A stretch of 64,000 bases of DNA from Pseudomonas chlororaphis (GCF_001921865.1 NZ_MSCT01000020.1:434001-498000), one strand, 5' to 3'. Counted from the stretch's first letter, positions 35,732 through 45,691 are shown. A program made the numbers and translations. The notes: a model not told the origin generated them from the sequence alone.

Positions 35732-36565
35732 ATGATGACTACTAACCGACGTTCCCGTCTTTGTCTGTTGAGCATCCTGACCGCCTCCCTGTGGCTGGGC
35801 GGCTGCTCGACGCCCGCGCATGTCGCGCTCCCCGACAGCGACACCCTCAAGGCCCGCCACGCGGCGGCCCTGACCCTGGCCGACCTGCCGCCCGCCCAGG
35901 TGCTGATCCAGAGCGGCGACACCCTGCGCATCGTCCGCGATGCGCAGGAGCCGGCCAGCTCCGACGAGATGACGCTGTTCGTGGTGCGCCCGGACGGTTT
36001 CATCTCGATGCCCGGCATCGGCCGGATCAAGGCCGCGCTGCTGACCCCGGAAGACCTGGGCAAGGAAGTCACCGGGCGCTACAAGCGCATCTATCGCGAG
36101 CCCGAGGTGACCGTGAACATCGCCATTGCCCCGAGCAACCGCGTCTTCATCGGCGGCGCAGTGGCCAACCCGTCGTTCTTCAACCTGGCAGGCCAGGTGT
36201 CGGTGGAACAGGCCGTGCTCAGCTCCGGCGGCGTCCTGCCGTCGGCCGACAGCGCCAACATCGCCCTGCTGCGCACCGGCGCCGACGGCAAGTACAAGAT
36301 GTACTTCGTCGACCTCGCCAGCATGCTCAGCAACCCCGACCACCCCATGGTCGCCCTGCAGCGCGGCGACCTGATCTACGTGCCGCAGTCGAGGATCGGC
36401 AGCACCGTGGAGGCGGTGGACATGTACTTCACCAAGCTGTTCCCGATCAACAAGGGGATCGGCGTCGGCTTCAACTATGACCTGAACCAGCAGGACGTGA
36501 AAAACAGCGGCAACACCATCAACAACTTCACCAGCAGTTCCACCGGTACCGGGACGGGACAGTAA
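35732..36565 (+). CDS. pslD: Polysaccharide export lipoprotein (PslD, Wza family)
   Basis: A 277-residue outer-membrane export protein. A lipoprotein signal ends in the lipobox LGGC with acylated C25. The PES domain (VLIQSGDTLRIV, then PDGFISMPGIGRIKA) and a following SLBB-type segment (NRVFIGGAVANPSFF) are present. The N-terminal two ATGs are adjacent; the first is used. It begins 7 nt after pslC and forms the secretion channel with PslE. Confidence 0.92.
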   Translation: MMTTNRRSRLCLLSILTASLWLGGCSTPAHVALPDSDTLKARHAAALTLADLPPAQVLIQSGDTLRIVRDAQEPASSDEMTLFVVRPDGFISMPGIGRIKAALLTPEDLGKEVTGRYKRIYREPEVTVNIAIAPSNRVFIGGAVANPSFFNLAGQVSVEQAVLSSGGVLPSADSANIALLRTGADGKYKMYFVDLASMLSNPDHPMVALQRGDLIYVPQSRIGSTVEAVDMYFTKLFPINKGIGVGFNYDLNQQDVKNSGNTINNFTSSSTGTGTGQ

Positions 36566-36632
36566 ACAGGATCGATTCGTTTGATCGGCCTCCATCAGCC
36601 ATTGGTTCAAGAATTTTCAACGGAGTGATCCT

Positions 36633-38615
36633 GTGATCGAAATACGTTCTCTGCGCGACCTGTTGCGCCTGTTCTTCATTTTCCGCCGCGAGTTCAAGCT
36701 CGCGGTCGTCACCACCATCGTGGTCGCGGTACTCGGCGCCTTCCTGCTGCCGGCGCGCTACGAGTCCGACGCGCGCCTGCTGGTCAAGCCCGGGCGCGAC
36801 AGCACCACGGTGCCGATCGAAGCCGGCAACCGCCAGACGCTGATCTCGCCCAGCACCCAGCACGACCCGATCGTCGACGAGGAAAAGATGCTCACCGGCC
36901 GGCCCATCGTGCACAAGGTCGCCGAGCGTTACCTGGAGATGAGCGCGGCGGCCGAGCCCCAGGGGTTCTGGAAAACCCTCAAGTTCTACGTCAAGAAAGC
37001 CATGGCCTCGGCCATCGACGCCCTGCGCAGCCTGCTGCAACTGGTCGGCCTGTCGGAGCCGCAGACCCCGCTGGACCGCCTGGCCACCCGCCTGGAAAAA
37101 AACTTCCAGGCCAGCCATGAACCGGGCTCGTCGGTGATCGACATCAGCTTTACCTGGGACGAACCGGACGTCGCCCAGCAAGTGGTGAAGATCTGGGTCG
37201 ATACCTTCCTCGAGGAGCGCGCCCGGGTGCTCGGGCGCAAAAGCCTCTATGCCTTCTACGAGGGCGAAGGCAACAAGGTGGCCGGGCAGATCCTCAGCCT
37301 CAAGGAGCAGTTGCAGGGCCGCCTCAAGCAGATCGATTCGATCAGCGTCGATGCGCGCCTGGAAAACCTCACCAGCCAGATCGACCGGCTGACCGACGCC
37401 CGGGTCAACGCGCAGAACCAGCTGTCCGGGATCAGCAGCTTCCTGGTCAACGCTCGCCAGCAGATCCAGGAACAGCCCGGCGAAGTGGTGACCAGCCGCG
37501 AGACCAGCCTCAACCCGACCCAACTCGACCTCAAGCGTCAGCTCAACACCTTGCAGGTGGAGCGCGCGCGCCTGCTGCGCACCTATTTGCCCGATGCCCC
37601 GGCGGTCAAGCAGATCGAGCAGAACATCCACGACCTGCAAGCCCTCAGCGCCCAGGAGGAAACCCGCCTGGAACGCTCGAAGAACACCGCGCCCAACAGC
37701 CTGGTGATCAACGTCAAGCAACAGGTCATCGATGCCCAGTTGCAACAGCGCAAGCTGACCGGGCAGATCGAGGACTACGACAAGACCCTCGCCGCGCTGC
37801 GTACCGAGCGCGACCGGGTACTGACCGACGAACCCGAGCTGAACCGCCTGACCCAGCAACTGCGCACCGCCGAGAAGAGCTACGCGCTGTACTCGGAAAA
37901 CCTCGAACAGGCACGCATCGACCATGAGCTCGACAGCAGCCAGATCAGCAATATCGCGATCATCGAGCACGCCACCTTCAACCCGGCGCGGGTCTTCCCC
38001 AAGAGCCTGCTGATCCTGCTGTTCGCCATTCCCGCCGGGGTCGCCGTGGGGCTGCTGACCATTTACGTCTGCTACCTGCTGGACCAGCGCATCCACGACG
38101 GCGCGCGCCTGCCGGAAGTGTTCCAGGTGCCGCTGTGGGGCAGCGTGCCGGACCTCGAGGACGCCACGCCCGCGGCCATGACCGCGAGCATCTACCGGCT
38201 CTACAGCCTGTTGCCCCTGGACCGTATCGAGAGCCAGGGCCTGACCCTGAGCCTGACCTCGGCGCGCCCCGGCGAAGGCGTGAGTTTCATCCTCGAGCGC
38301 CTGCGCCGCCTGTTGGAAGAGCGCGGCCATCGCGTGCGAGTCGACGACAGCGCCCCGGCCCAGCCCGGCGAAGTCCTGCTGCTGGATGCCTCGGCCCTGC
38401 TGTCGAACCAGGAAGCCTTCCTGATCCTGCGCCGCGCCGACCTGATCGCCCTGGTGATCGAGGCGCGCACCAGCACCGTGCCGATGATCGAGAACGCGCT
38501 GTCGCTGCTGACCACCGCCTTCGGCAAGGTCGACGGGCTGATCCTCAACCGTCGCCGCTTCGAAGTGCCGTCCCGGGTGCTGGAGCGGATCAACAGCTGG
38601 CGCGGGGCGGCCTGA
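36633..38615 (+). CDS. pslE: Polysaccharide co-polymerase with degenerate kinase domain (PslE)
   Basis: A 660-residue Wzz-type inner-membrane protein that controls chain length and couples synthesis to export. Membrane segments lie near 22-42 and 455-478, with a long coiled-coil periplasmic part between (about 190-430). The C-terminal cytoplasmic domain resembles tyrosine autokinases, but its P-loop reads SARPGEGVS (about 542-550) with no GKT, and there is no tyrosine cluster, so it should lack ATPase activity. The GTG start at 36633 follows CGGAG. It overlaps pslF by one base. Confidence 0.9.
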   Translation: MIEIRSLRDLLRLFFIFRREFKLAVVTTIVVAVLGAFLLPARYESDARLLVKPGRDSTTVPIEAGNRQTLISPSTQHDPIVDEEKMLTGRPIVHKVAERYLEMSAAAEPQGFWKTLKFYVKKAMASAIDALRSLLQLVGLSEPQTPLDRLATRLEKNFQASHEPGSSVIDISFTWDEPDVAQQVVKIWVDTFLEERARVLGRKSLYAFYEGEGNKVAGQILSLKEQLQGRLKQIDSISVDARLENLTSQIDRLTDARVNAQNQLSGISSFLVNARQQIQEQPGEVVTSRETSLNPTQLDLKRQLNTLQVERARLLRTYLPDAPAVKQIEQNIHDLQALSAQEETRLERSKNTAPNSLVINVKQQVIDAQLQQRKLTGQIEDYDKTLAALRTERDRVLTDEPELNRLTQQLRTAEKSYALYSENLEQARIDHELDSSQISNIAIIEHATFNPARVFPKSLLILLFAIPAGVAVGLLTIYVCYLLDQRIHDGARLPEVFQVPLWGSVPDLEDATPAAMTASIYRLYSLLPLDRIESQGLTLSLTSARPGEGVSFILERLRRLLEERGHRVRVDDSAPAQPGEVLLLDASALLSNQEAFLILRRADLIALVIEARTSTVPMIENALSLLTTAFGKVDGLILNRRRFEVPSRVLERINSWRGAA

Positions 38616-39796
38616 TGCGTATCGCCCTGCTGGCCCCGCTGCCGCCGGAACAGACCGGCATCGCCGACTACGCCGCGCATTTCAGCCATGCCCTGCGCAG
38701 CCTGGGCATCGAGGTGCTGACGCCGCTGGCCGGTTGTCACGAGCCCGCCGAACAGCTGGCCCGCCTGCGCGCCTTCGACTGGACGGGCATCGACCTGGTG
38801 CACGCCGAACTCGGCGGCGGACGCTTCGGCGAGTTCCAGGCCCTGGAATACCTGAGCCGCGCGCAACCGCAGATTCCCCGCACCGCCACCGTGCACGACC
38901 CGGAGCGCCTGATCTGGCGGCGCGCCCGGCTGTTCTGGCCGCTGACCCTGCTCGAACGCCTGCCGCACCCGCTGCCGCAAGCCGCAGCGCTGCTCGCCGA
39001 CCCGCTGACCCTGCACGAAGAGCGACGCCTGGCCCGCGGCATGCGGCGGCTGATCACCCTGACCCGCCTGGGCGGCGATTGCCTGCGCCAACGCATGGGC
39101 CTGCAACCGCGGCAGGTGGCGGTGATCGCCCACGGCAACCTGCCGATCGCGGCCGCCGAACTGCCGCCGCTACTGCCTTTGCGCCTGCTGTACTTCGGCT
39201 TCATCTACCGCGGCAAGGGCATCGAAGACCTGATCGAAGCCCTGGCCCGCACCCTGGCGGCCAACCCGCAGTGCCGCGGCCAGGTACGCCTGACCCTGGC
39301 CGGCGGCACCGCGCCGGAAATGACCTTCGACCCGGCCGGCAACTACCTCGACGGCCTGCGCCAACGCATTCGCGAACTGCAACTGGACGACGTGGTGGAT
39401 TGGCGGCTGGACCTGCCCTCCGCCGAGATCGCCAGCACCATCCAGGCCCATCACGTGATGGTGCTGCCGTACCGTGAATCGAAAAAGCTCGCCTGGCTGG
39501 GCCAGATGCGCGGCACCAGCGGCGCCCTGTCCTGGGCCAACGCCTGTGGGCGCGGGGTCGTCACCTCCAATGCCCGGGCGTTTGCCGAAGAGGTCGCCGG
39601 CGGCAATGGCGTGACCTATCAACAAGGCGATGTCGAAGCGCTGAGCCAGCACCTGAGCCGCCTGGTGCTGGAGCCCGAACTGGCCCGCGAATGGGCCGCC
39701 CGGGCCAGCGAAGCCGGACGGCAACGCGAATGGAGCGCCACCGCGCAGCGTTTCGCCGAACTGTTCAACGAGGCGTGCAAGGAGCGGTCGTCATGA
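38615..39796 (+). CDS. pslF: Glycosyltransferase family 4 (PslF)
   Basis: A 393-residue GT-B-fold transferase. The N-terminal domain starts MRIALLAPLPPEQTGIADYA, and the C-terminal Rossmann domain has LLYFGFIYRGKGIEDLIEAL and a late VMVLPYRESKK with GTSGALSWANACGRGVV, typical of GT4 nucleotide-sugar sites. The start overlaps the pslE stop (TGATG). It would add one hexose of the repeat. Name by order and fold. Confidence 0.88.
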   Translation: MRIALLAPLPPEQTGIADYAAHFSHALRSLGIEVLTPLAGCHEPAEQLARLRAFDWTGIDLVHAELGGGRFGEFQALEYLSRAQPQIPRTATVHDPERLIWRRARLFWPLTLLERLPHPLPQAAALLADPLTLHEERRLARGMRRLITLTRLGGDCLRQRMGLQPRQVAVIAHGNLPIAAAELPPLLPLRLLYFGFIYRGKGIEDLIEALARTLAANPQCRGQVRLTLAGGTAPEMTFDPAGNYLDGLRQRIRELQLDDVVDWRLDLPSAEIASTIQAHHVMVLPYRESKKLAWLGQMRGTSGALSWANACGRGVVTSNARAFAEEVAGGNGVTYQQGDVEALSQHLSRLVLEPELAREWAARASEAGRQREWSATAQRFAELFNEACKERSS

Positions 39797-41142
39797 AGAC
39801 CCGATTACCCCTGAAACCTCGCTTGCTGTTGCGCTGCCTGCCGCTGCTGGCCGTGCTGGCAGTGGGCGGCGTCTTGCTGCGCAGCGGGCAGGTCGACGCC
39901 ACGCCGATCAACCTGGCGCCCGACCGCACCCTGGTGTGGAAGGACTACCTGGGGGTCAACGCACACTTCCTGTGGTTCACCCCGTCGCAGTACCGCAAGC
40001 AGATCGCCGCCCTGAAACAGCTCGGCCTGCAATGGGTACGGGTCGACCTGCATTGGGACCGGCTCGAACCCACCGAAGAGGGCTACCAGCTCAGCACCCT
40101 CGACGAACTGGACAGGACCCTGACCGAATCGCACCTCAAGTCGCTGTTCTACCTGGTGGGCTCGGCGCCGTTCGTGACCACCGCGCCCAAAGGCGGCCCC
40201 TTCCAGGATCAGTACCCGCCGCGCGATCCGAAAATCTTCGCCACGCGCATGGCCATGCTGGCCCAGCGTTACCCGAACATCGACGCCTGGCAGGTGTGGA
40301 ACGAACAGAACATACCCAACAACTGGCGGCCGAAACCCGATGCCAAGGGCTACGGCGAACTGCTGCTGGCCACTCATCAGGCCCTGAACCAGGTCGCGCC
40401 CGACAAGACCCAGGTCATGGGCGGCATGGCCTACTACAGCCAGTTGCCAACCCAGCGCAACGCGCTGATGTTCGAGAAACTCGGCGAACTGGGCGTGCAG
40501 AGCCTGGGCATGGTCGCCGCCTACCACCCCTACTCGGAAACCCCGGAAAGCGACGAACCGGGCAAGAACGAAGTGCTGCTGCGCGGCACCCAGCTCAACG
40601 ACATGCTGCACGGCGCCGGCCTGAAAAGGATCTGGGCCACCGAGTGGGGCTGGTCGAGCTACGCCGGCCCCAAGGAAATGCAGCGCCTGATCGGCGTCGA
40701 CGGCCAGGCCGACTACACCCTGCGCCGCCTGGCCCTGATGAGCGACCAGGCCTACGAGCGGATCTTCCTCTTCGCCCTTTCCGACCTCGACTCGCGCGCC
40801 TCGGCCCGCGACCAGCATTACGGCCTGCTGGACCTCAACGGCGAACCCAAGCCGGTGTACAAGGCGCTCGCGCGCTTTCTCGAGATCACTGGCGCGCGCC
40901 TCACGCCCGGCAAGACCCCGGCGCTGGAAAACCTGCCCGACACCTTCTACAGCGTGTCCTGGACCCGCGACGACGGTAAGCGCCTGCTGATGTTCTGGAG
41001 CGCCAAGGGCGGCACCATCAGGTTGCCGCAGGTGCGCCAGGCCGAGCTCTACGACCCGCTGACGGGTACCCGCGCAAGCCTCGACGGCGCGAACGGTATC
41101 CAGCCGACGGTGAAAACATCCCTGCAGATTCTCGTGTGGTAA
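39793..41142 (+). CDS. pslG: Family 39 glycoside hydrolase (PslG)
   Basis: A 449-residue endo-glycosidase with an N-terminal membrane/signal segment (about 10-30) and a TIM barrel. The acid/base is E171 in VWNEQN and the nucleophile E284 in WATEWGW, matching the two catalytic glutamates of P. aeruginosa PslG. It cuts the Psl-type polymer in the periplasm, helping release or preventing clogging. It overlaps pslF by 4 nt. Confidence 0.92.
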   Translation: MKTRLPLKPRLLLRCLPLLAVLAVGGVLLRSGQVDATPINLAPDRTLVWKDYLGVNAHFLWFTPSQYRKQIAALKQLGLQWVRVDLHWDRLEPTEEGYQLSTLDELDRTLTESHLKSLFYLVGSAPFVTTAPKGGPFQDQYPPRDPKIFATRMAMLAQRYPNIDAWQVWNEQNIPNNWRPKPDAKGYGELLLATHQALNQVAPDKTQVMGGMAYYSQLPTQRNALMFEKLGELGVQSLGMVAAYHPYSETPESDEPGKNEVLLRGTQLNDMLHGAGLKRIWATEWGWSSYAGPKEMQRLIGVDGQADYTLRRLALMSDQAYERIFLFALSDLDSRASARDQHYGLLDLNGEPKPVYKALARFLEITGARLTPGKTPALENLPDTFYSVSWTRDDGKRLLMFWSAKGGTIRLPQVRQAELYDPLTGTRASLDGANGIQPTVKTSLQILVW

Positions 41143-41167
41143 CCGACCTGGACATGGAGCGCCGTAC

Positions 41168-42382
41168 GTGAAGATTCTCTGGATTCTCCCCTACCTGCCC
41201 TGGCCCACGACCAGCGGCGGCAAGACCCGGCAGTTTCACCTGCTGCGGACCCTGAGCGAGCGGGGGCACCGCATCACCTTGCTGGTGCAATCGAAGACCG
41301 CGGCCGATGCCGTCACCCGCGCGGCCCTCGAACCCTGGCTCGAACGCCTGATCGTGGTGCCCCGGCGTCCGCTGAAGCATCCGCTCACGCTGTTGGCCGG
41401 GCTGTTCGCGCCCTGGCCGCTGCTGACCACGGTCAATGGCGTGTCGCGCCCGCTGCGCGAGCGTTTCGCCAGCCTGCTGCAAGAGCCCTGGGATGTGATC
41501 CAGGTCGAACACAGCTACAGCCTGCAACCCTACCTGCAACCGCTGCGGCAGGCCGGGCGGGATTTCGTGCTCACCGAACACAACCTCGAATCCAGCCTGG
41601 GCGGCGCGACTTACGACCGTTTCCCGGCCTGGGCCAGCCCCTTCGTGCGCTACGACCAATGGCGCTGCCGGCAGTGGGAACGCAAGGCGTTCGACGCCGC
41701 CCGCCAAGTGGTGGCTGTGACCGAAAGCGACGCCCAGGACATGCGCCAACTGACCCGTACCCCGGTCGAAGTGGTGGTCAACGGCGTCGACAGCCGCAGC
41801 TTTGCCCAGGTCTCGGCCGACCCTCACAGCCAGCGCGTGCTGTTCGTCGGCAACTACGAATACGCACCGAACCTGGACGCCGTGCAGTGGCTGCTTGATG
41901 AGATTTTCCCGCGGGTCTGGGCCCGTTGCCCCGAAGCCCGCCTGGCGGTGGCCGGCTATGCCCTGCCCGCCCATTGGGCCGAGCGCTGGCGCGACAGCCG
42001 CATCGAGTGGGTCGGGTTCGTCCCGGACCTGCCCGACCTGCAACGCCGCTGTGCATTGTTCATCGCGCCGTTGCGCCAGGGCGGCGGCTCCAAGCTCAAG
42101 GTGCTCGAAGCCATGGCCGCCGGCCTGCCGCTGGTCAGCACCGCGCAAGGCGCCTCAGGCCTGGCCGTTCGCGACGCGGAACACTACCTGGCCGGCGACG
42201 ACGCGCAGACCCTGGCCGACGCGGTGGTCCGCCTGCTCAGCGACGCGCCCCTCGCCGTTCGCCTGGCCGACGCCGCCCGCCTGTACGCCCGCCAACATCA
42301 CGACTGGGCGGTGGCCGGCGACGAGCTGGAACAGATCTACCGCACCCTGCCTTCCACACAGGAGCACCCCGCATGCGTGTAG
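41168..42382 (+). CDS. pslH: Glycosyltransferase (PslH)
   Basis: A 404-residue GT-B transferase of the GT4 type. It has WILPYLPWPTTSGGKTR at the N-terminus, TEHNLESS, the acceptor-site VFVGNYEYAPN-like LFVGNYEYAPNLDAVQWL, and the donor-site FIAPLRQGGGSKLKVLEAMA. No membrane segments are present. It is expected to act on the undecaprenyl-linked unit on the cytoplasmic side. It overlaps pslI by 10 nt. Confidence 0.9.
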   Translation: MKILWILPYLPWPTTSGGKTRQFHLLRTLSERGHRITLLVQSKTAADAVTRAALEPWLERLIVVPRRPLKHPLTLLAGLFAPWPLLTTVNGVSRPLRERFASLLQEPWDVIQVEHSYSLQPYLQPLRQAGRDFVLTEHNLESSLGGATYDRFPAWASPFVRYDQWRCRQWERKAFDAARQVVAVTESDAQDMRQLTRTPVEVVVNGVDSRSFAQVSADPHSQRVLFVGNYEYAPNLDAVQWLLDEIFPRVWARCPEARLAVAGYALPAHWAERWRDSRIEWVGFVPDLPDLQRRCALFIAPLRQGGGSKLKVLEAMAAGLPLVSTAQGASGLAVRDAEHYLAGDDAQTLADAVVRLLSDAPLAVRLADAARLYARQHHDWAVAGDELEQIYRTLPSTQEHPACV

Positions 42383-43476
42383 CCCTCGATTATCGTGCGG
42401 CCACAGTCGCGCCCTCCTCTGGCATCGCGCGTCAGGTCAAGGCACTGGAACAGGCTTTGCGCGCCCGCGACGACAGCGAACTGCTGCTGGTCAGCGAAGC
42501 GCCGCTGGAGCACGCGCAACGCCAGAGCGCCCTTTGCCCCGCCTGGCCGAGCCCCCTCGATGGCCTGCAACGCCCCGGCGTGCGCCTGCGCTTCGAGCGC
42601 AAATTCCTGCCGGCGACCATTCGCGAGCAGTCGGTGGACCTGTATATTGCGACCGCCAACATGGGCCTGCCGATCGGCCACAAGCCCGCGGGCACCCGCT
42701 ATGTGCTGATCCTGCATGACCTGTTCCAGCTGACCCAGCACAACTTCCACCGCTCGCGGCTCAAGGCCCTGGCCTATCGGCTGATCGACGCAGTGTCGAT
42801 CGCCTGGTCGATCTGGGTCGCCGACGAAGTCTGGTGCCCTTCGCGCTTCTCCTGCAGCGAAGCGGCCCGGCTGTTTCCCTGGGCGCGGCCGAAATTCCGC
42901 GTGCTGAACAACCTGGTACCGGAATACCGCGGCACCCCCGGCCCTTTGCCGGCCGGCCTGCCCGAGCGCTATTGGCTGGTCGTCGGCACCCGGGAACCGC
43001 GCAAGAACATGCCGTTCTTCATCGAACAGTGGCAACGCTGTCGCGAGGAAAACCCGAACGTTCCGGACCTGGTGCTGGTCGGCCACGCCAGCGACCTGCC
43101 GGCGAACCTGAGCGCGCTGCCCGGCCTGCATTGGGTCAACGGGGTCAGCGACGACCAGTTGCAAGCCCTGTACCAGCACGCCGACTGCCTGTGGCAGCCG
43201 TCCTATGCCGAAGGCTTCGGCCTGCCGGTAGTCGAGGCGCTGTGGCACGGCACGCCGGTCGCGGTGGCCAGGGGCTCGGCCCTCGACGAAGTCGCCCCGC
43301 CCGGCGCCCGGCGTTTCGACCCGCGGGACCGCGCCAGCCTGCGCAGCGCGCTGATAGAGCAAGCCCAGGACAGCGCCAGGCCCGATCCCGACACCCTGCG
43401 CGAATGGGCCCGGCAATTTGCGGAGCCGGCCTACCGCCAGCGCCTCGACACCTTGCTCACAGGGCTCTTTCACTGA
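42373..43476 (+). CDS. pslI: Glycosyltransferase (PslI)
   Basis: A 367-residue GT4-family transferase with VALDYRAATVAPSSGIARQV at the N-terminus, LHDLFQLTQHNFH, WLVVGTREPRKNM and the donor-site QPSYAEGFGLPVVEAL, which contains the EX7E pattern. The ATG lies within the end of pslH and has GGAGCACC before it. The C-terminus LTGLFH and the stop/start TGATG with pslJ form a 16-bp sequence that is repeated at 45680 (see findings). Confidence 0.9.
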   Translation: MRVALDYRAATVAPSSGIARQVKALEQALRARDDSELLLVSEAPLEHAQRQSALCPAWPSPLDGLQRPGVRLRFERKFLPATIREQSVDLYIATANMGLPIGHKPAGTRYVLILHDLFQLTQHNFHRSRLKALAYRLIDAVSIAWSIWVADEVWCPSRFSCSEAARLFPWARPKFRVLNNLVPEYRGTPGPLPAGLPERYWLVVGTREPRKNMPFFIEQWQRCREENPNVPDLVLVGHASDLPANLSALPGLHWVNGVSDDQLQALYQHADCLWQPSYAEGFGLPVVEALWHGTPVAVARGSALDEVAPPGARRFDPRDRASLRSALIEQAQDSARPDPDTLREWARQFAEPAYRQRLDTLLTGLFH

Positions 43477-44873
43477 TGCTGCCCGGAAAATTCATTGGCC
43501 TGATCCTGGGGCTGGTCTTCGGGATTCTGTTGTGGGCCCTGCCTCCGGTGAAAGTCATCTTCGTGGTGATCGGCCTGGCCGTGACCCTGACGCTGATCCG
43601 CAAGCCGCTGTGGGGCTTGCTGATCTTCGCCGTGCTGGCCACCAGCATTCCCTACACCACCCTGGAGCTGGGCATCCGCACCACCGTCAGCGAAGCGGTG
43701 CTGGGCCTGACCTGGGTCGGCGTGTTCTGGCAGTCGTTCATCGGCAAGACCCGCAACCTCATGCTCTGGCGCCCCACCGAACAGGCCATGGCGTGGCTGA
43801 TGCTGTTCAGCGCGATCCCCTTTGTCTGGGGCATGCTGATCATCCACGCCGAAGGCAACGGCCCGGTGAACTGGGTGCGCTGGCTGATGAACCTGTCGCT
43901 GCTGTTCATGGTGCCGCTGCTGCTGCGCACCGACGCCGACCGCGACAAAGTGGTGATCGCCCTGCTGCTGGGCAACCTGCTGATGCTGCTGTTGTCGATC
44001 GGCATGTTCATCAAGTCGCGCAATGCGATGTCGATGATCCCGATCCTCACCGACCTCAAGTACGCCCACCCCGAAGCGGTGAAAGACATCTTCTCCGCCA
44101 ACTACCAGCGCATGGCGTCGCCCTGGGTCCACCCCAACCTCACCGGCGGCGTGCTGGTGTTGTTCATTCCCCTGGCGCTGCTTTATGGCTGGACCCGCAC
44201 CGGCGCGCGCCGAGCCCTGGGGCTGGCGGTGGCGATCCTGGGGTGCGCGGGGCTGCTGTTGAGTATTTCCCGCGGGGCGATCCTGGCTTTGGCCCTGGTG
44301 CTGATCTGGCTGACCTACAAGCGGGTGCCCTACAGCGGCCGGATCATTGGCCTCGGCGCGGCCTTCGCGGTGGCCCTGGTGATGTTCTACCCGCCGTTGC
44401 AAGAACGCCTGATGACCATGTTCTCGGCGACCAACGCCAGTACCGAGGTGCGTTTCGACGAGTACTCGAAATTCCCCGAGGCGATGCTGCGCTACCCCCT
44501 GGGCATCGGTTTCAAGGTCGACCCGCCCGTGCCGGGCAGCGGCCTGCCGGGCATTTCCAACCTGTGGCTGAACTTCATCTACAAGATCGGTATCCCGGGG
44601 ATGCTGCTGTTCATCACCGTGACCCTGCTGTGGTGGCGCGAGGTGCGACCGCTGGCGCCGATTCGCCAGGTGACCGCCGACAACGCGCTGTGGCTGGGGT
44701 GTATCTGCGGCCTGCTGGCGGCGCTGCTGACCGGTTTGTTCGACCACTACTTCAGTTTCACCTTCGTGCTGATCGGTCTGTTCTGGCTGTTGATGGGCAT
44801 GAGCCTGCAACAGGTCCGCTTGCATCCGATCATCACTCGCCCCCTCGCCAGCCCCAAGGATAGCCACGCATGA
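43476..44873 (+). CDS. pslJ: O-antigen ligase/polymerase-like membrane protein (PslJ)
   Basis: A 465-residue polytopic protein with about ten hydrophobic segments and one larger periplasmic loop (about 180-225, with WVHPNLTGG). It resembles Wzy/WaaL proteins that join polysaccharide repeat units. ISRGAIL in the later part is typical. The start overlaps the pslI stop and the end overlaps the acetyltransferase gene by 4 nt. Confidence 0.88.
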   Translation: MLPGKFIGLILGLVFGILLWALPPVKVIFVVIGLAVTLTLIRKPLWGLLIFAVLATSIPYTTLELGIRTTVSEAVLGLTWVGVFWQSFIGKTRNLMLWRPTEQAMAWLMLFSAIPFVWGMLIIHAEGNGPVNWVRWLMNLSLLFMVPLLLRTDADRDKVVIALLLGNLLMLLLSIGMFIKSRNAMSMIPILTDLKYAHPEAVKDIFSANYQRMASPWVHPNLTGGVLVLFIPLALLYGWTRTGARRALGLAVAILGCAGLLLSISRGAILALALVLIWLTYKRVPYSGRIIGLGAAFAVALVMFYPPLQERLMTMFSATNASTEVRFDEYSKFPEAMLRYPLGIGFKVDPPVPGSGLPGISNLWLNFIYKIGIPGMLLFITVTLLWWREVRPLAPIRQVTADNALWLGCICGLLAALLTGLFDHYFSFTFVLIGLFWLLMGMSLQQVRLHPIITRPLASPKDSHA

Positions 44874-45691
44874 AACATCGTATTTTCCATTCGACGGATC
44901 TGCCGGAACGCCTGCCTGCCCTGGCCTCGGAGCTGGGCGTGGGCCACGACGAACTGCTCGAGGCCTACAGCTGGGGGCTGAACCACGACGTGCTGTTCGT
45001 CGAGGGCGACGGCGAGCAGGTGCGCTACAGCATCTGCTCGGTCAACATCGAAGATGTCATCGAACATCCCCTGGCCCGGCGCCTCTACCAGCGCCTGAAG
45101 CGGGACATCCCGACCACCCTGGTGCCGCGCTACGGCAAGAACCTGGCCACCCTCAAGGACCGCTGGCTGCGGGCCTGGGAACAGGCCTACAACATTCTGA
45201 TCAACAAGATTCCCAGCCACCATGTGCGGATCGCCTGGTTGCGCCTGGGCGGCGCGAAGATCGGCAAGGGCTCGAGCATCTGGCGCAACACCGAAGTGCT
45301 GGGCGTGGAGAACCTGGTGATGGGCGACGACAGCGTGATCGCCTGGCATTGCCAGGTGGATGCGCGAGCCGGGCTGATCATCGGCGACCACGTGGCGGTC
45401 GCTTCCCATGTGCTGATCATCGCCGGCAGCCATGACCTGACGGCGCCCGAGTTCTGGTCGGTGTCCGCGCCCATCTACATCGACGACTACGCCTGGATTG
45501 CCAGCCGGGCGCTGATCGGCCATGGCGCGCATATCGGGCGCGGGGCCGTGGTGACCGCCAACACCATCGTGGCCAAGGCGGTCGCACCCTACAAGATCAT
45601 CGGCGGCAGTGGCGCCAAACCCATGGGCGAACGCCCTCATGAGCTGAACTACAAGGTGGGTGGCAAAGGCCTGTTCACCCTCTTTCACTGA
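44870..45691 (+). CDS. WcaF-like hexapeptide O-acetyltransferase with extra N-terminal domain
   Basis: A 273-residue protein. Residues about 124-262 form a left-handed beta-helix acetyltransferase of the colanic-acid WcaF/NodL type, with the catalytic histidine H188 in AGSHDL and repeats such as IGDHVAVAS and IGRGAVVTA. Residues 1-110 (ATDL-rich helices, a YSICSVNI strand and a DRW end) match nothing I recognise. It is coupled on both sides (4-nt overlap with pslJ, TGATG with pslK), so it belongs to the operon. It probably acetylates the polysaccharide or its precursor. The P. aeruginosa psl operon does not have it here. Confidence 0.8.
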   Translation: MKHRIFHSTDLPERLPALASELGVGHDELLEAYSWGLNHDVLFVEGDGEQVRYSICSVNIEDVIEHPLARRLYQRLKRDIPTTLVPRYGKNLATLKDRWLRAWEQAYNILINKIPSHHVRIAWLRLGGAKIGKGSSIWRNTEVLGVENLVMGDDSVIAWHCQVDARAGLIIGDHVAVASHVLIIAGSHDLTAPEFWSVSAPIYIDDYAWIASRALIGHGAHIGRGAVVTANTIVAKAVAPYKIIGGSGAKPMGERPHELNYKVGGKGLFTLFH

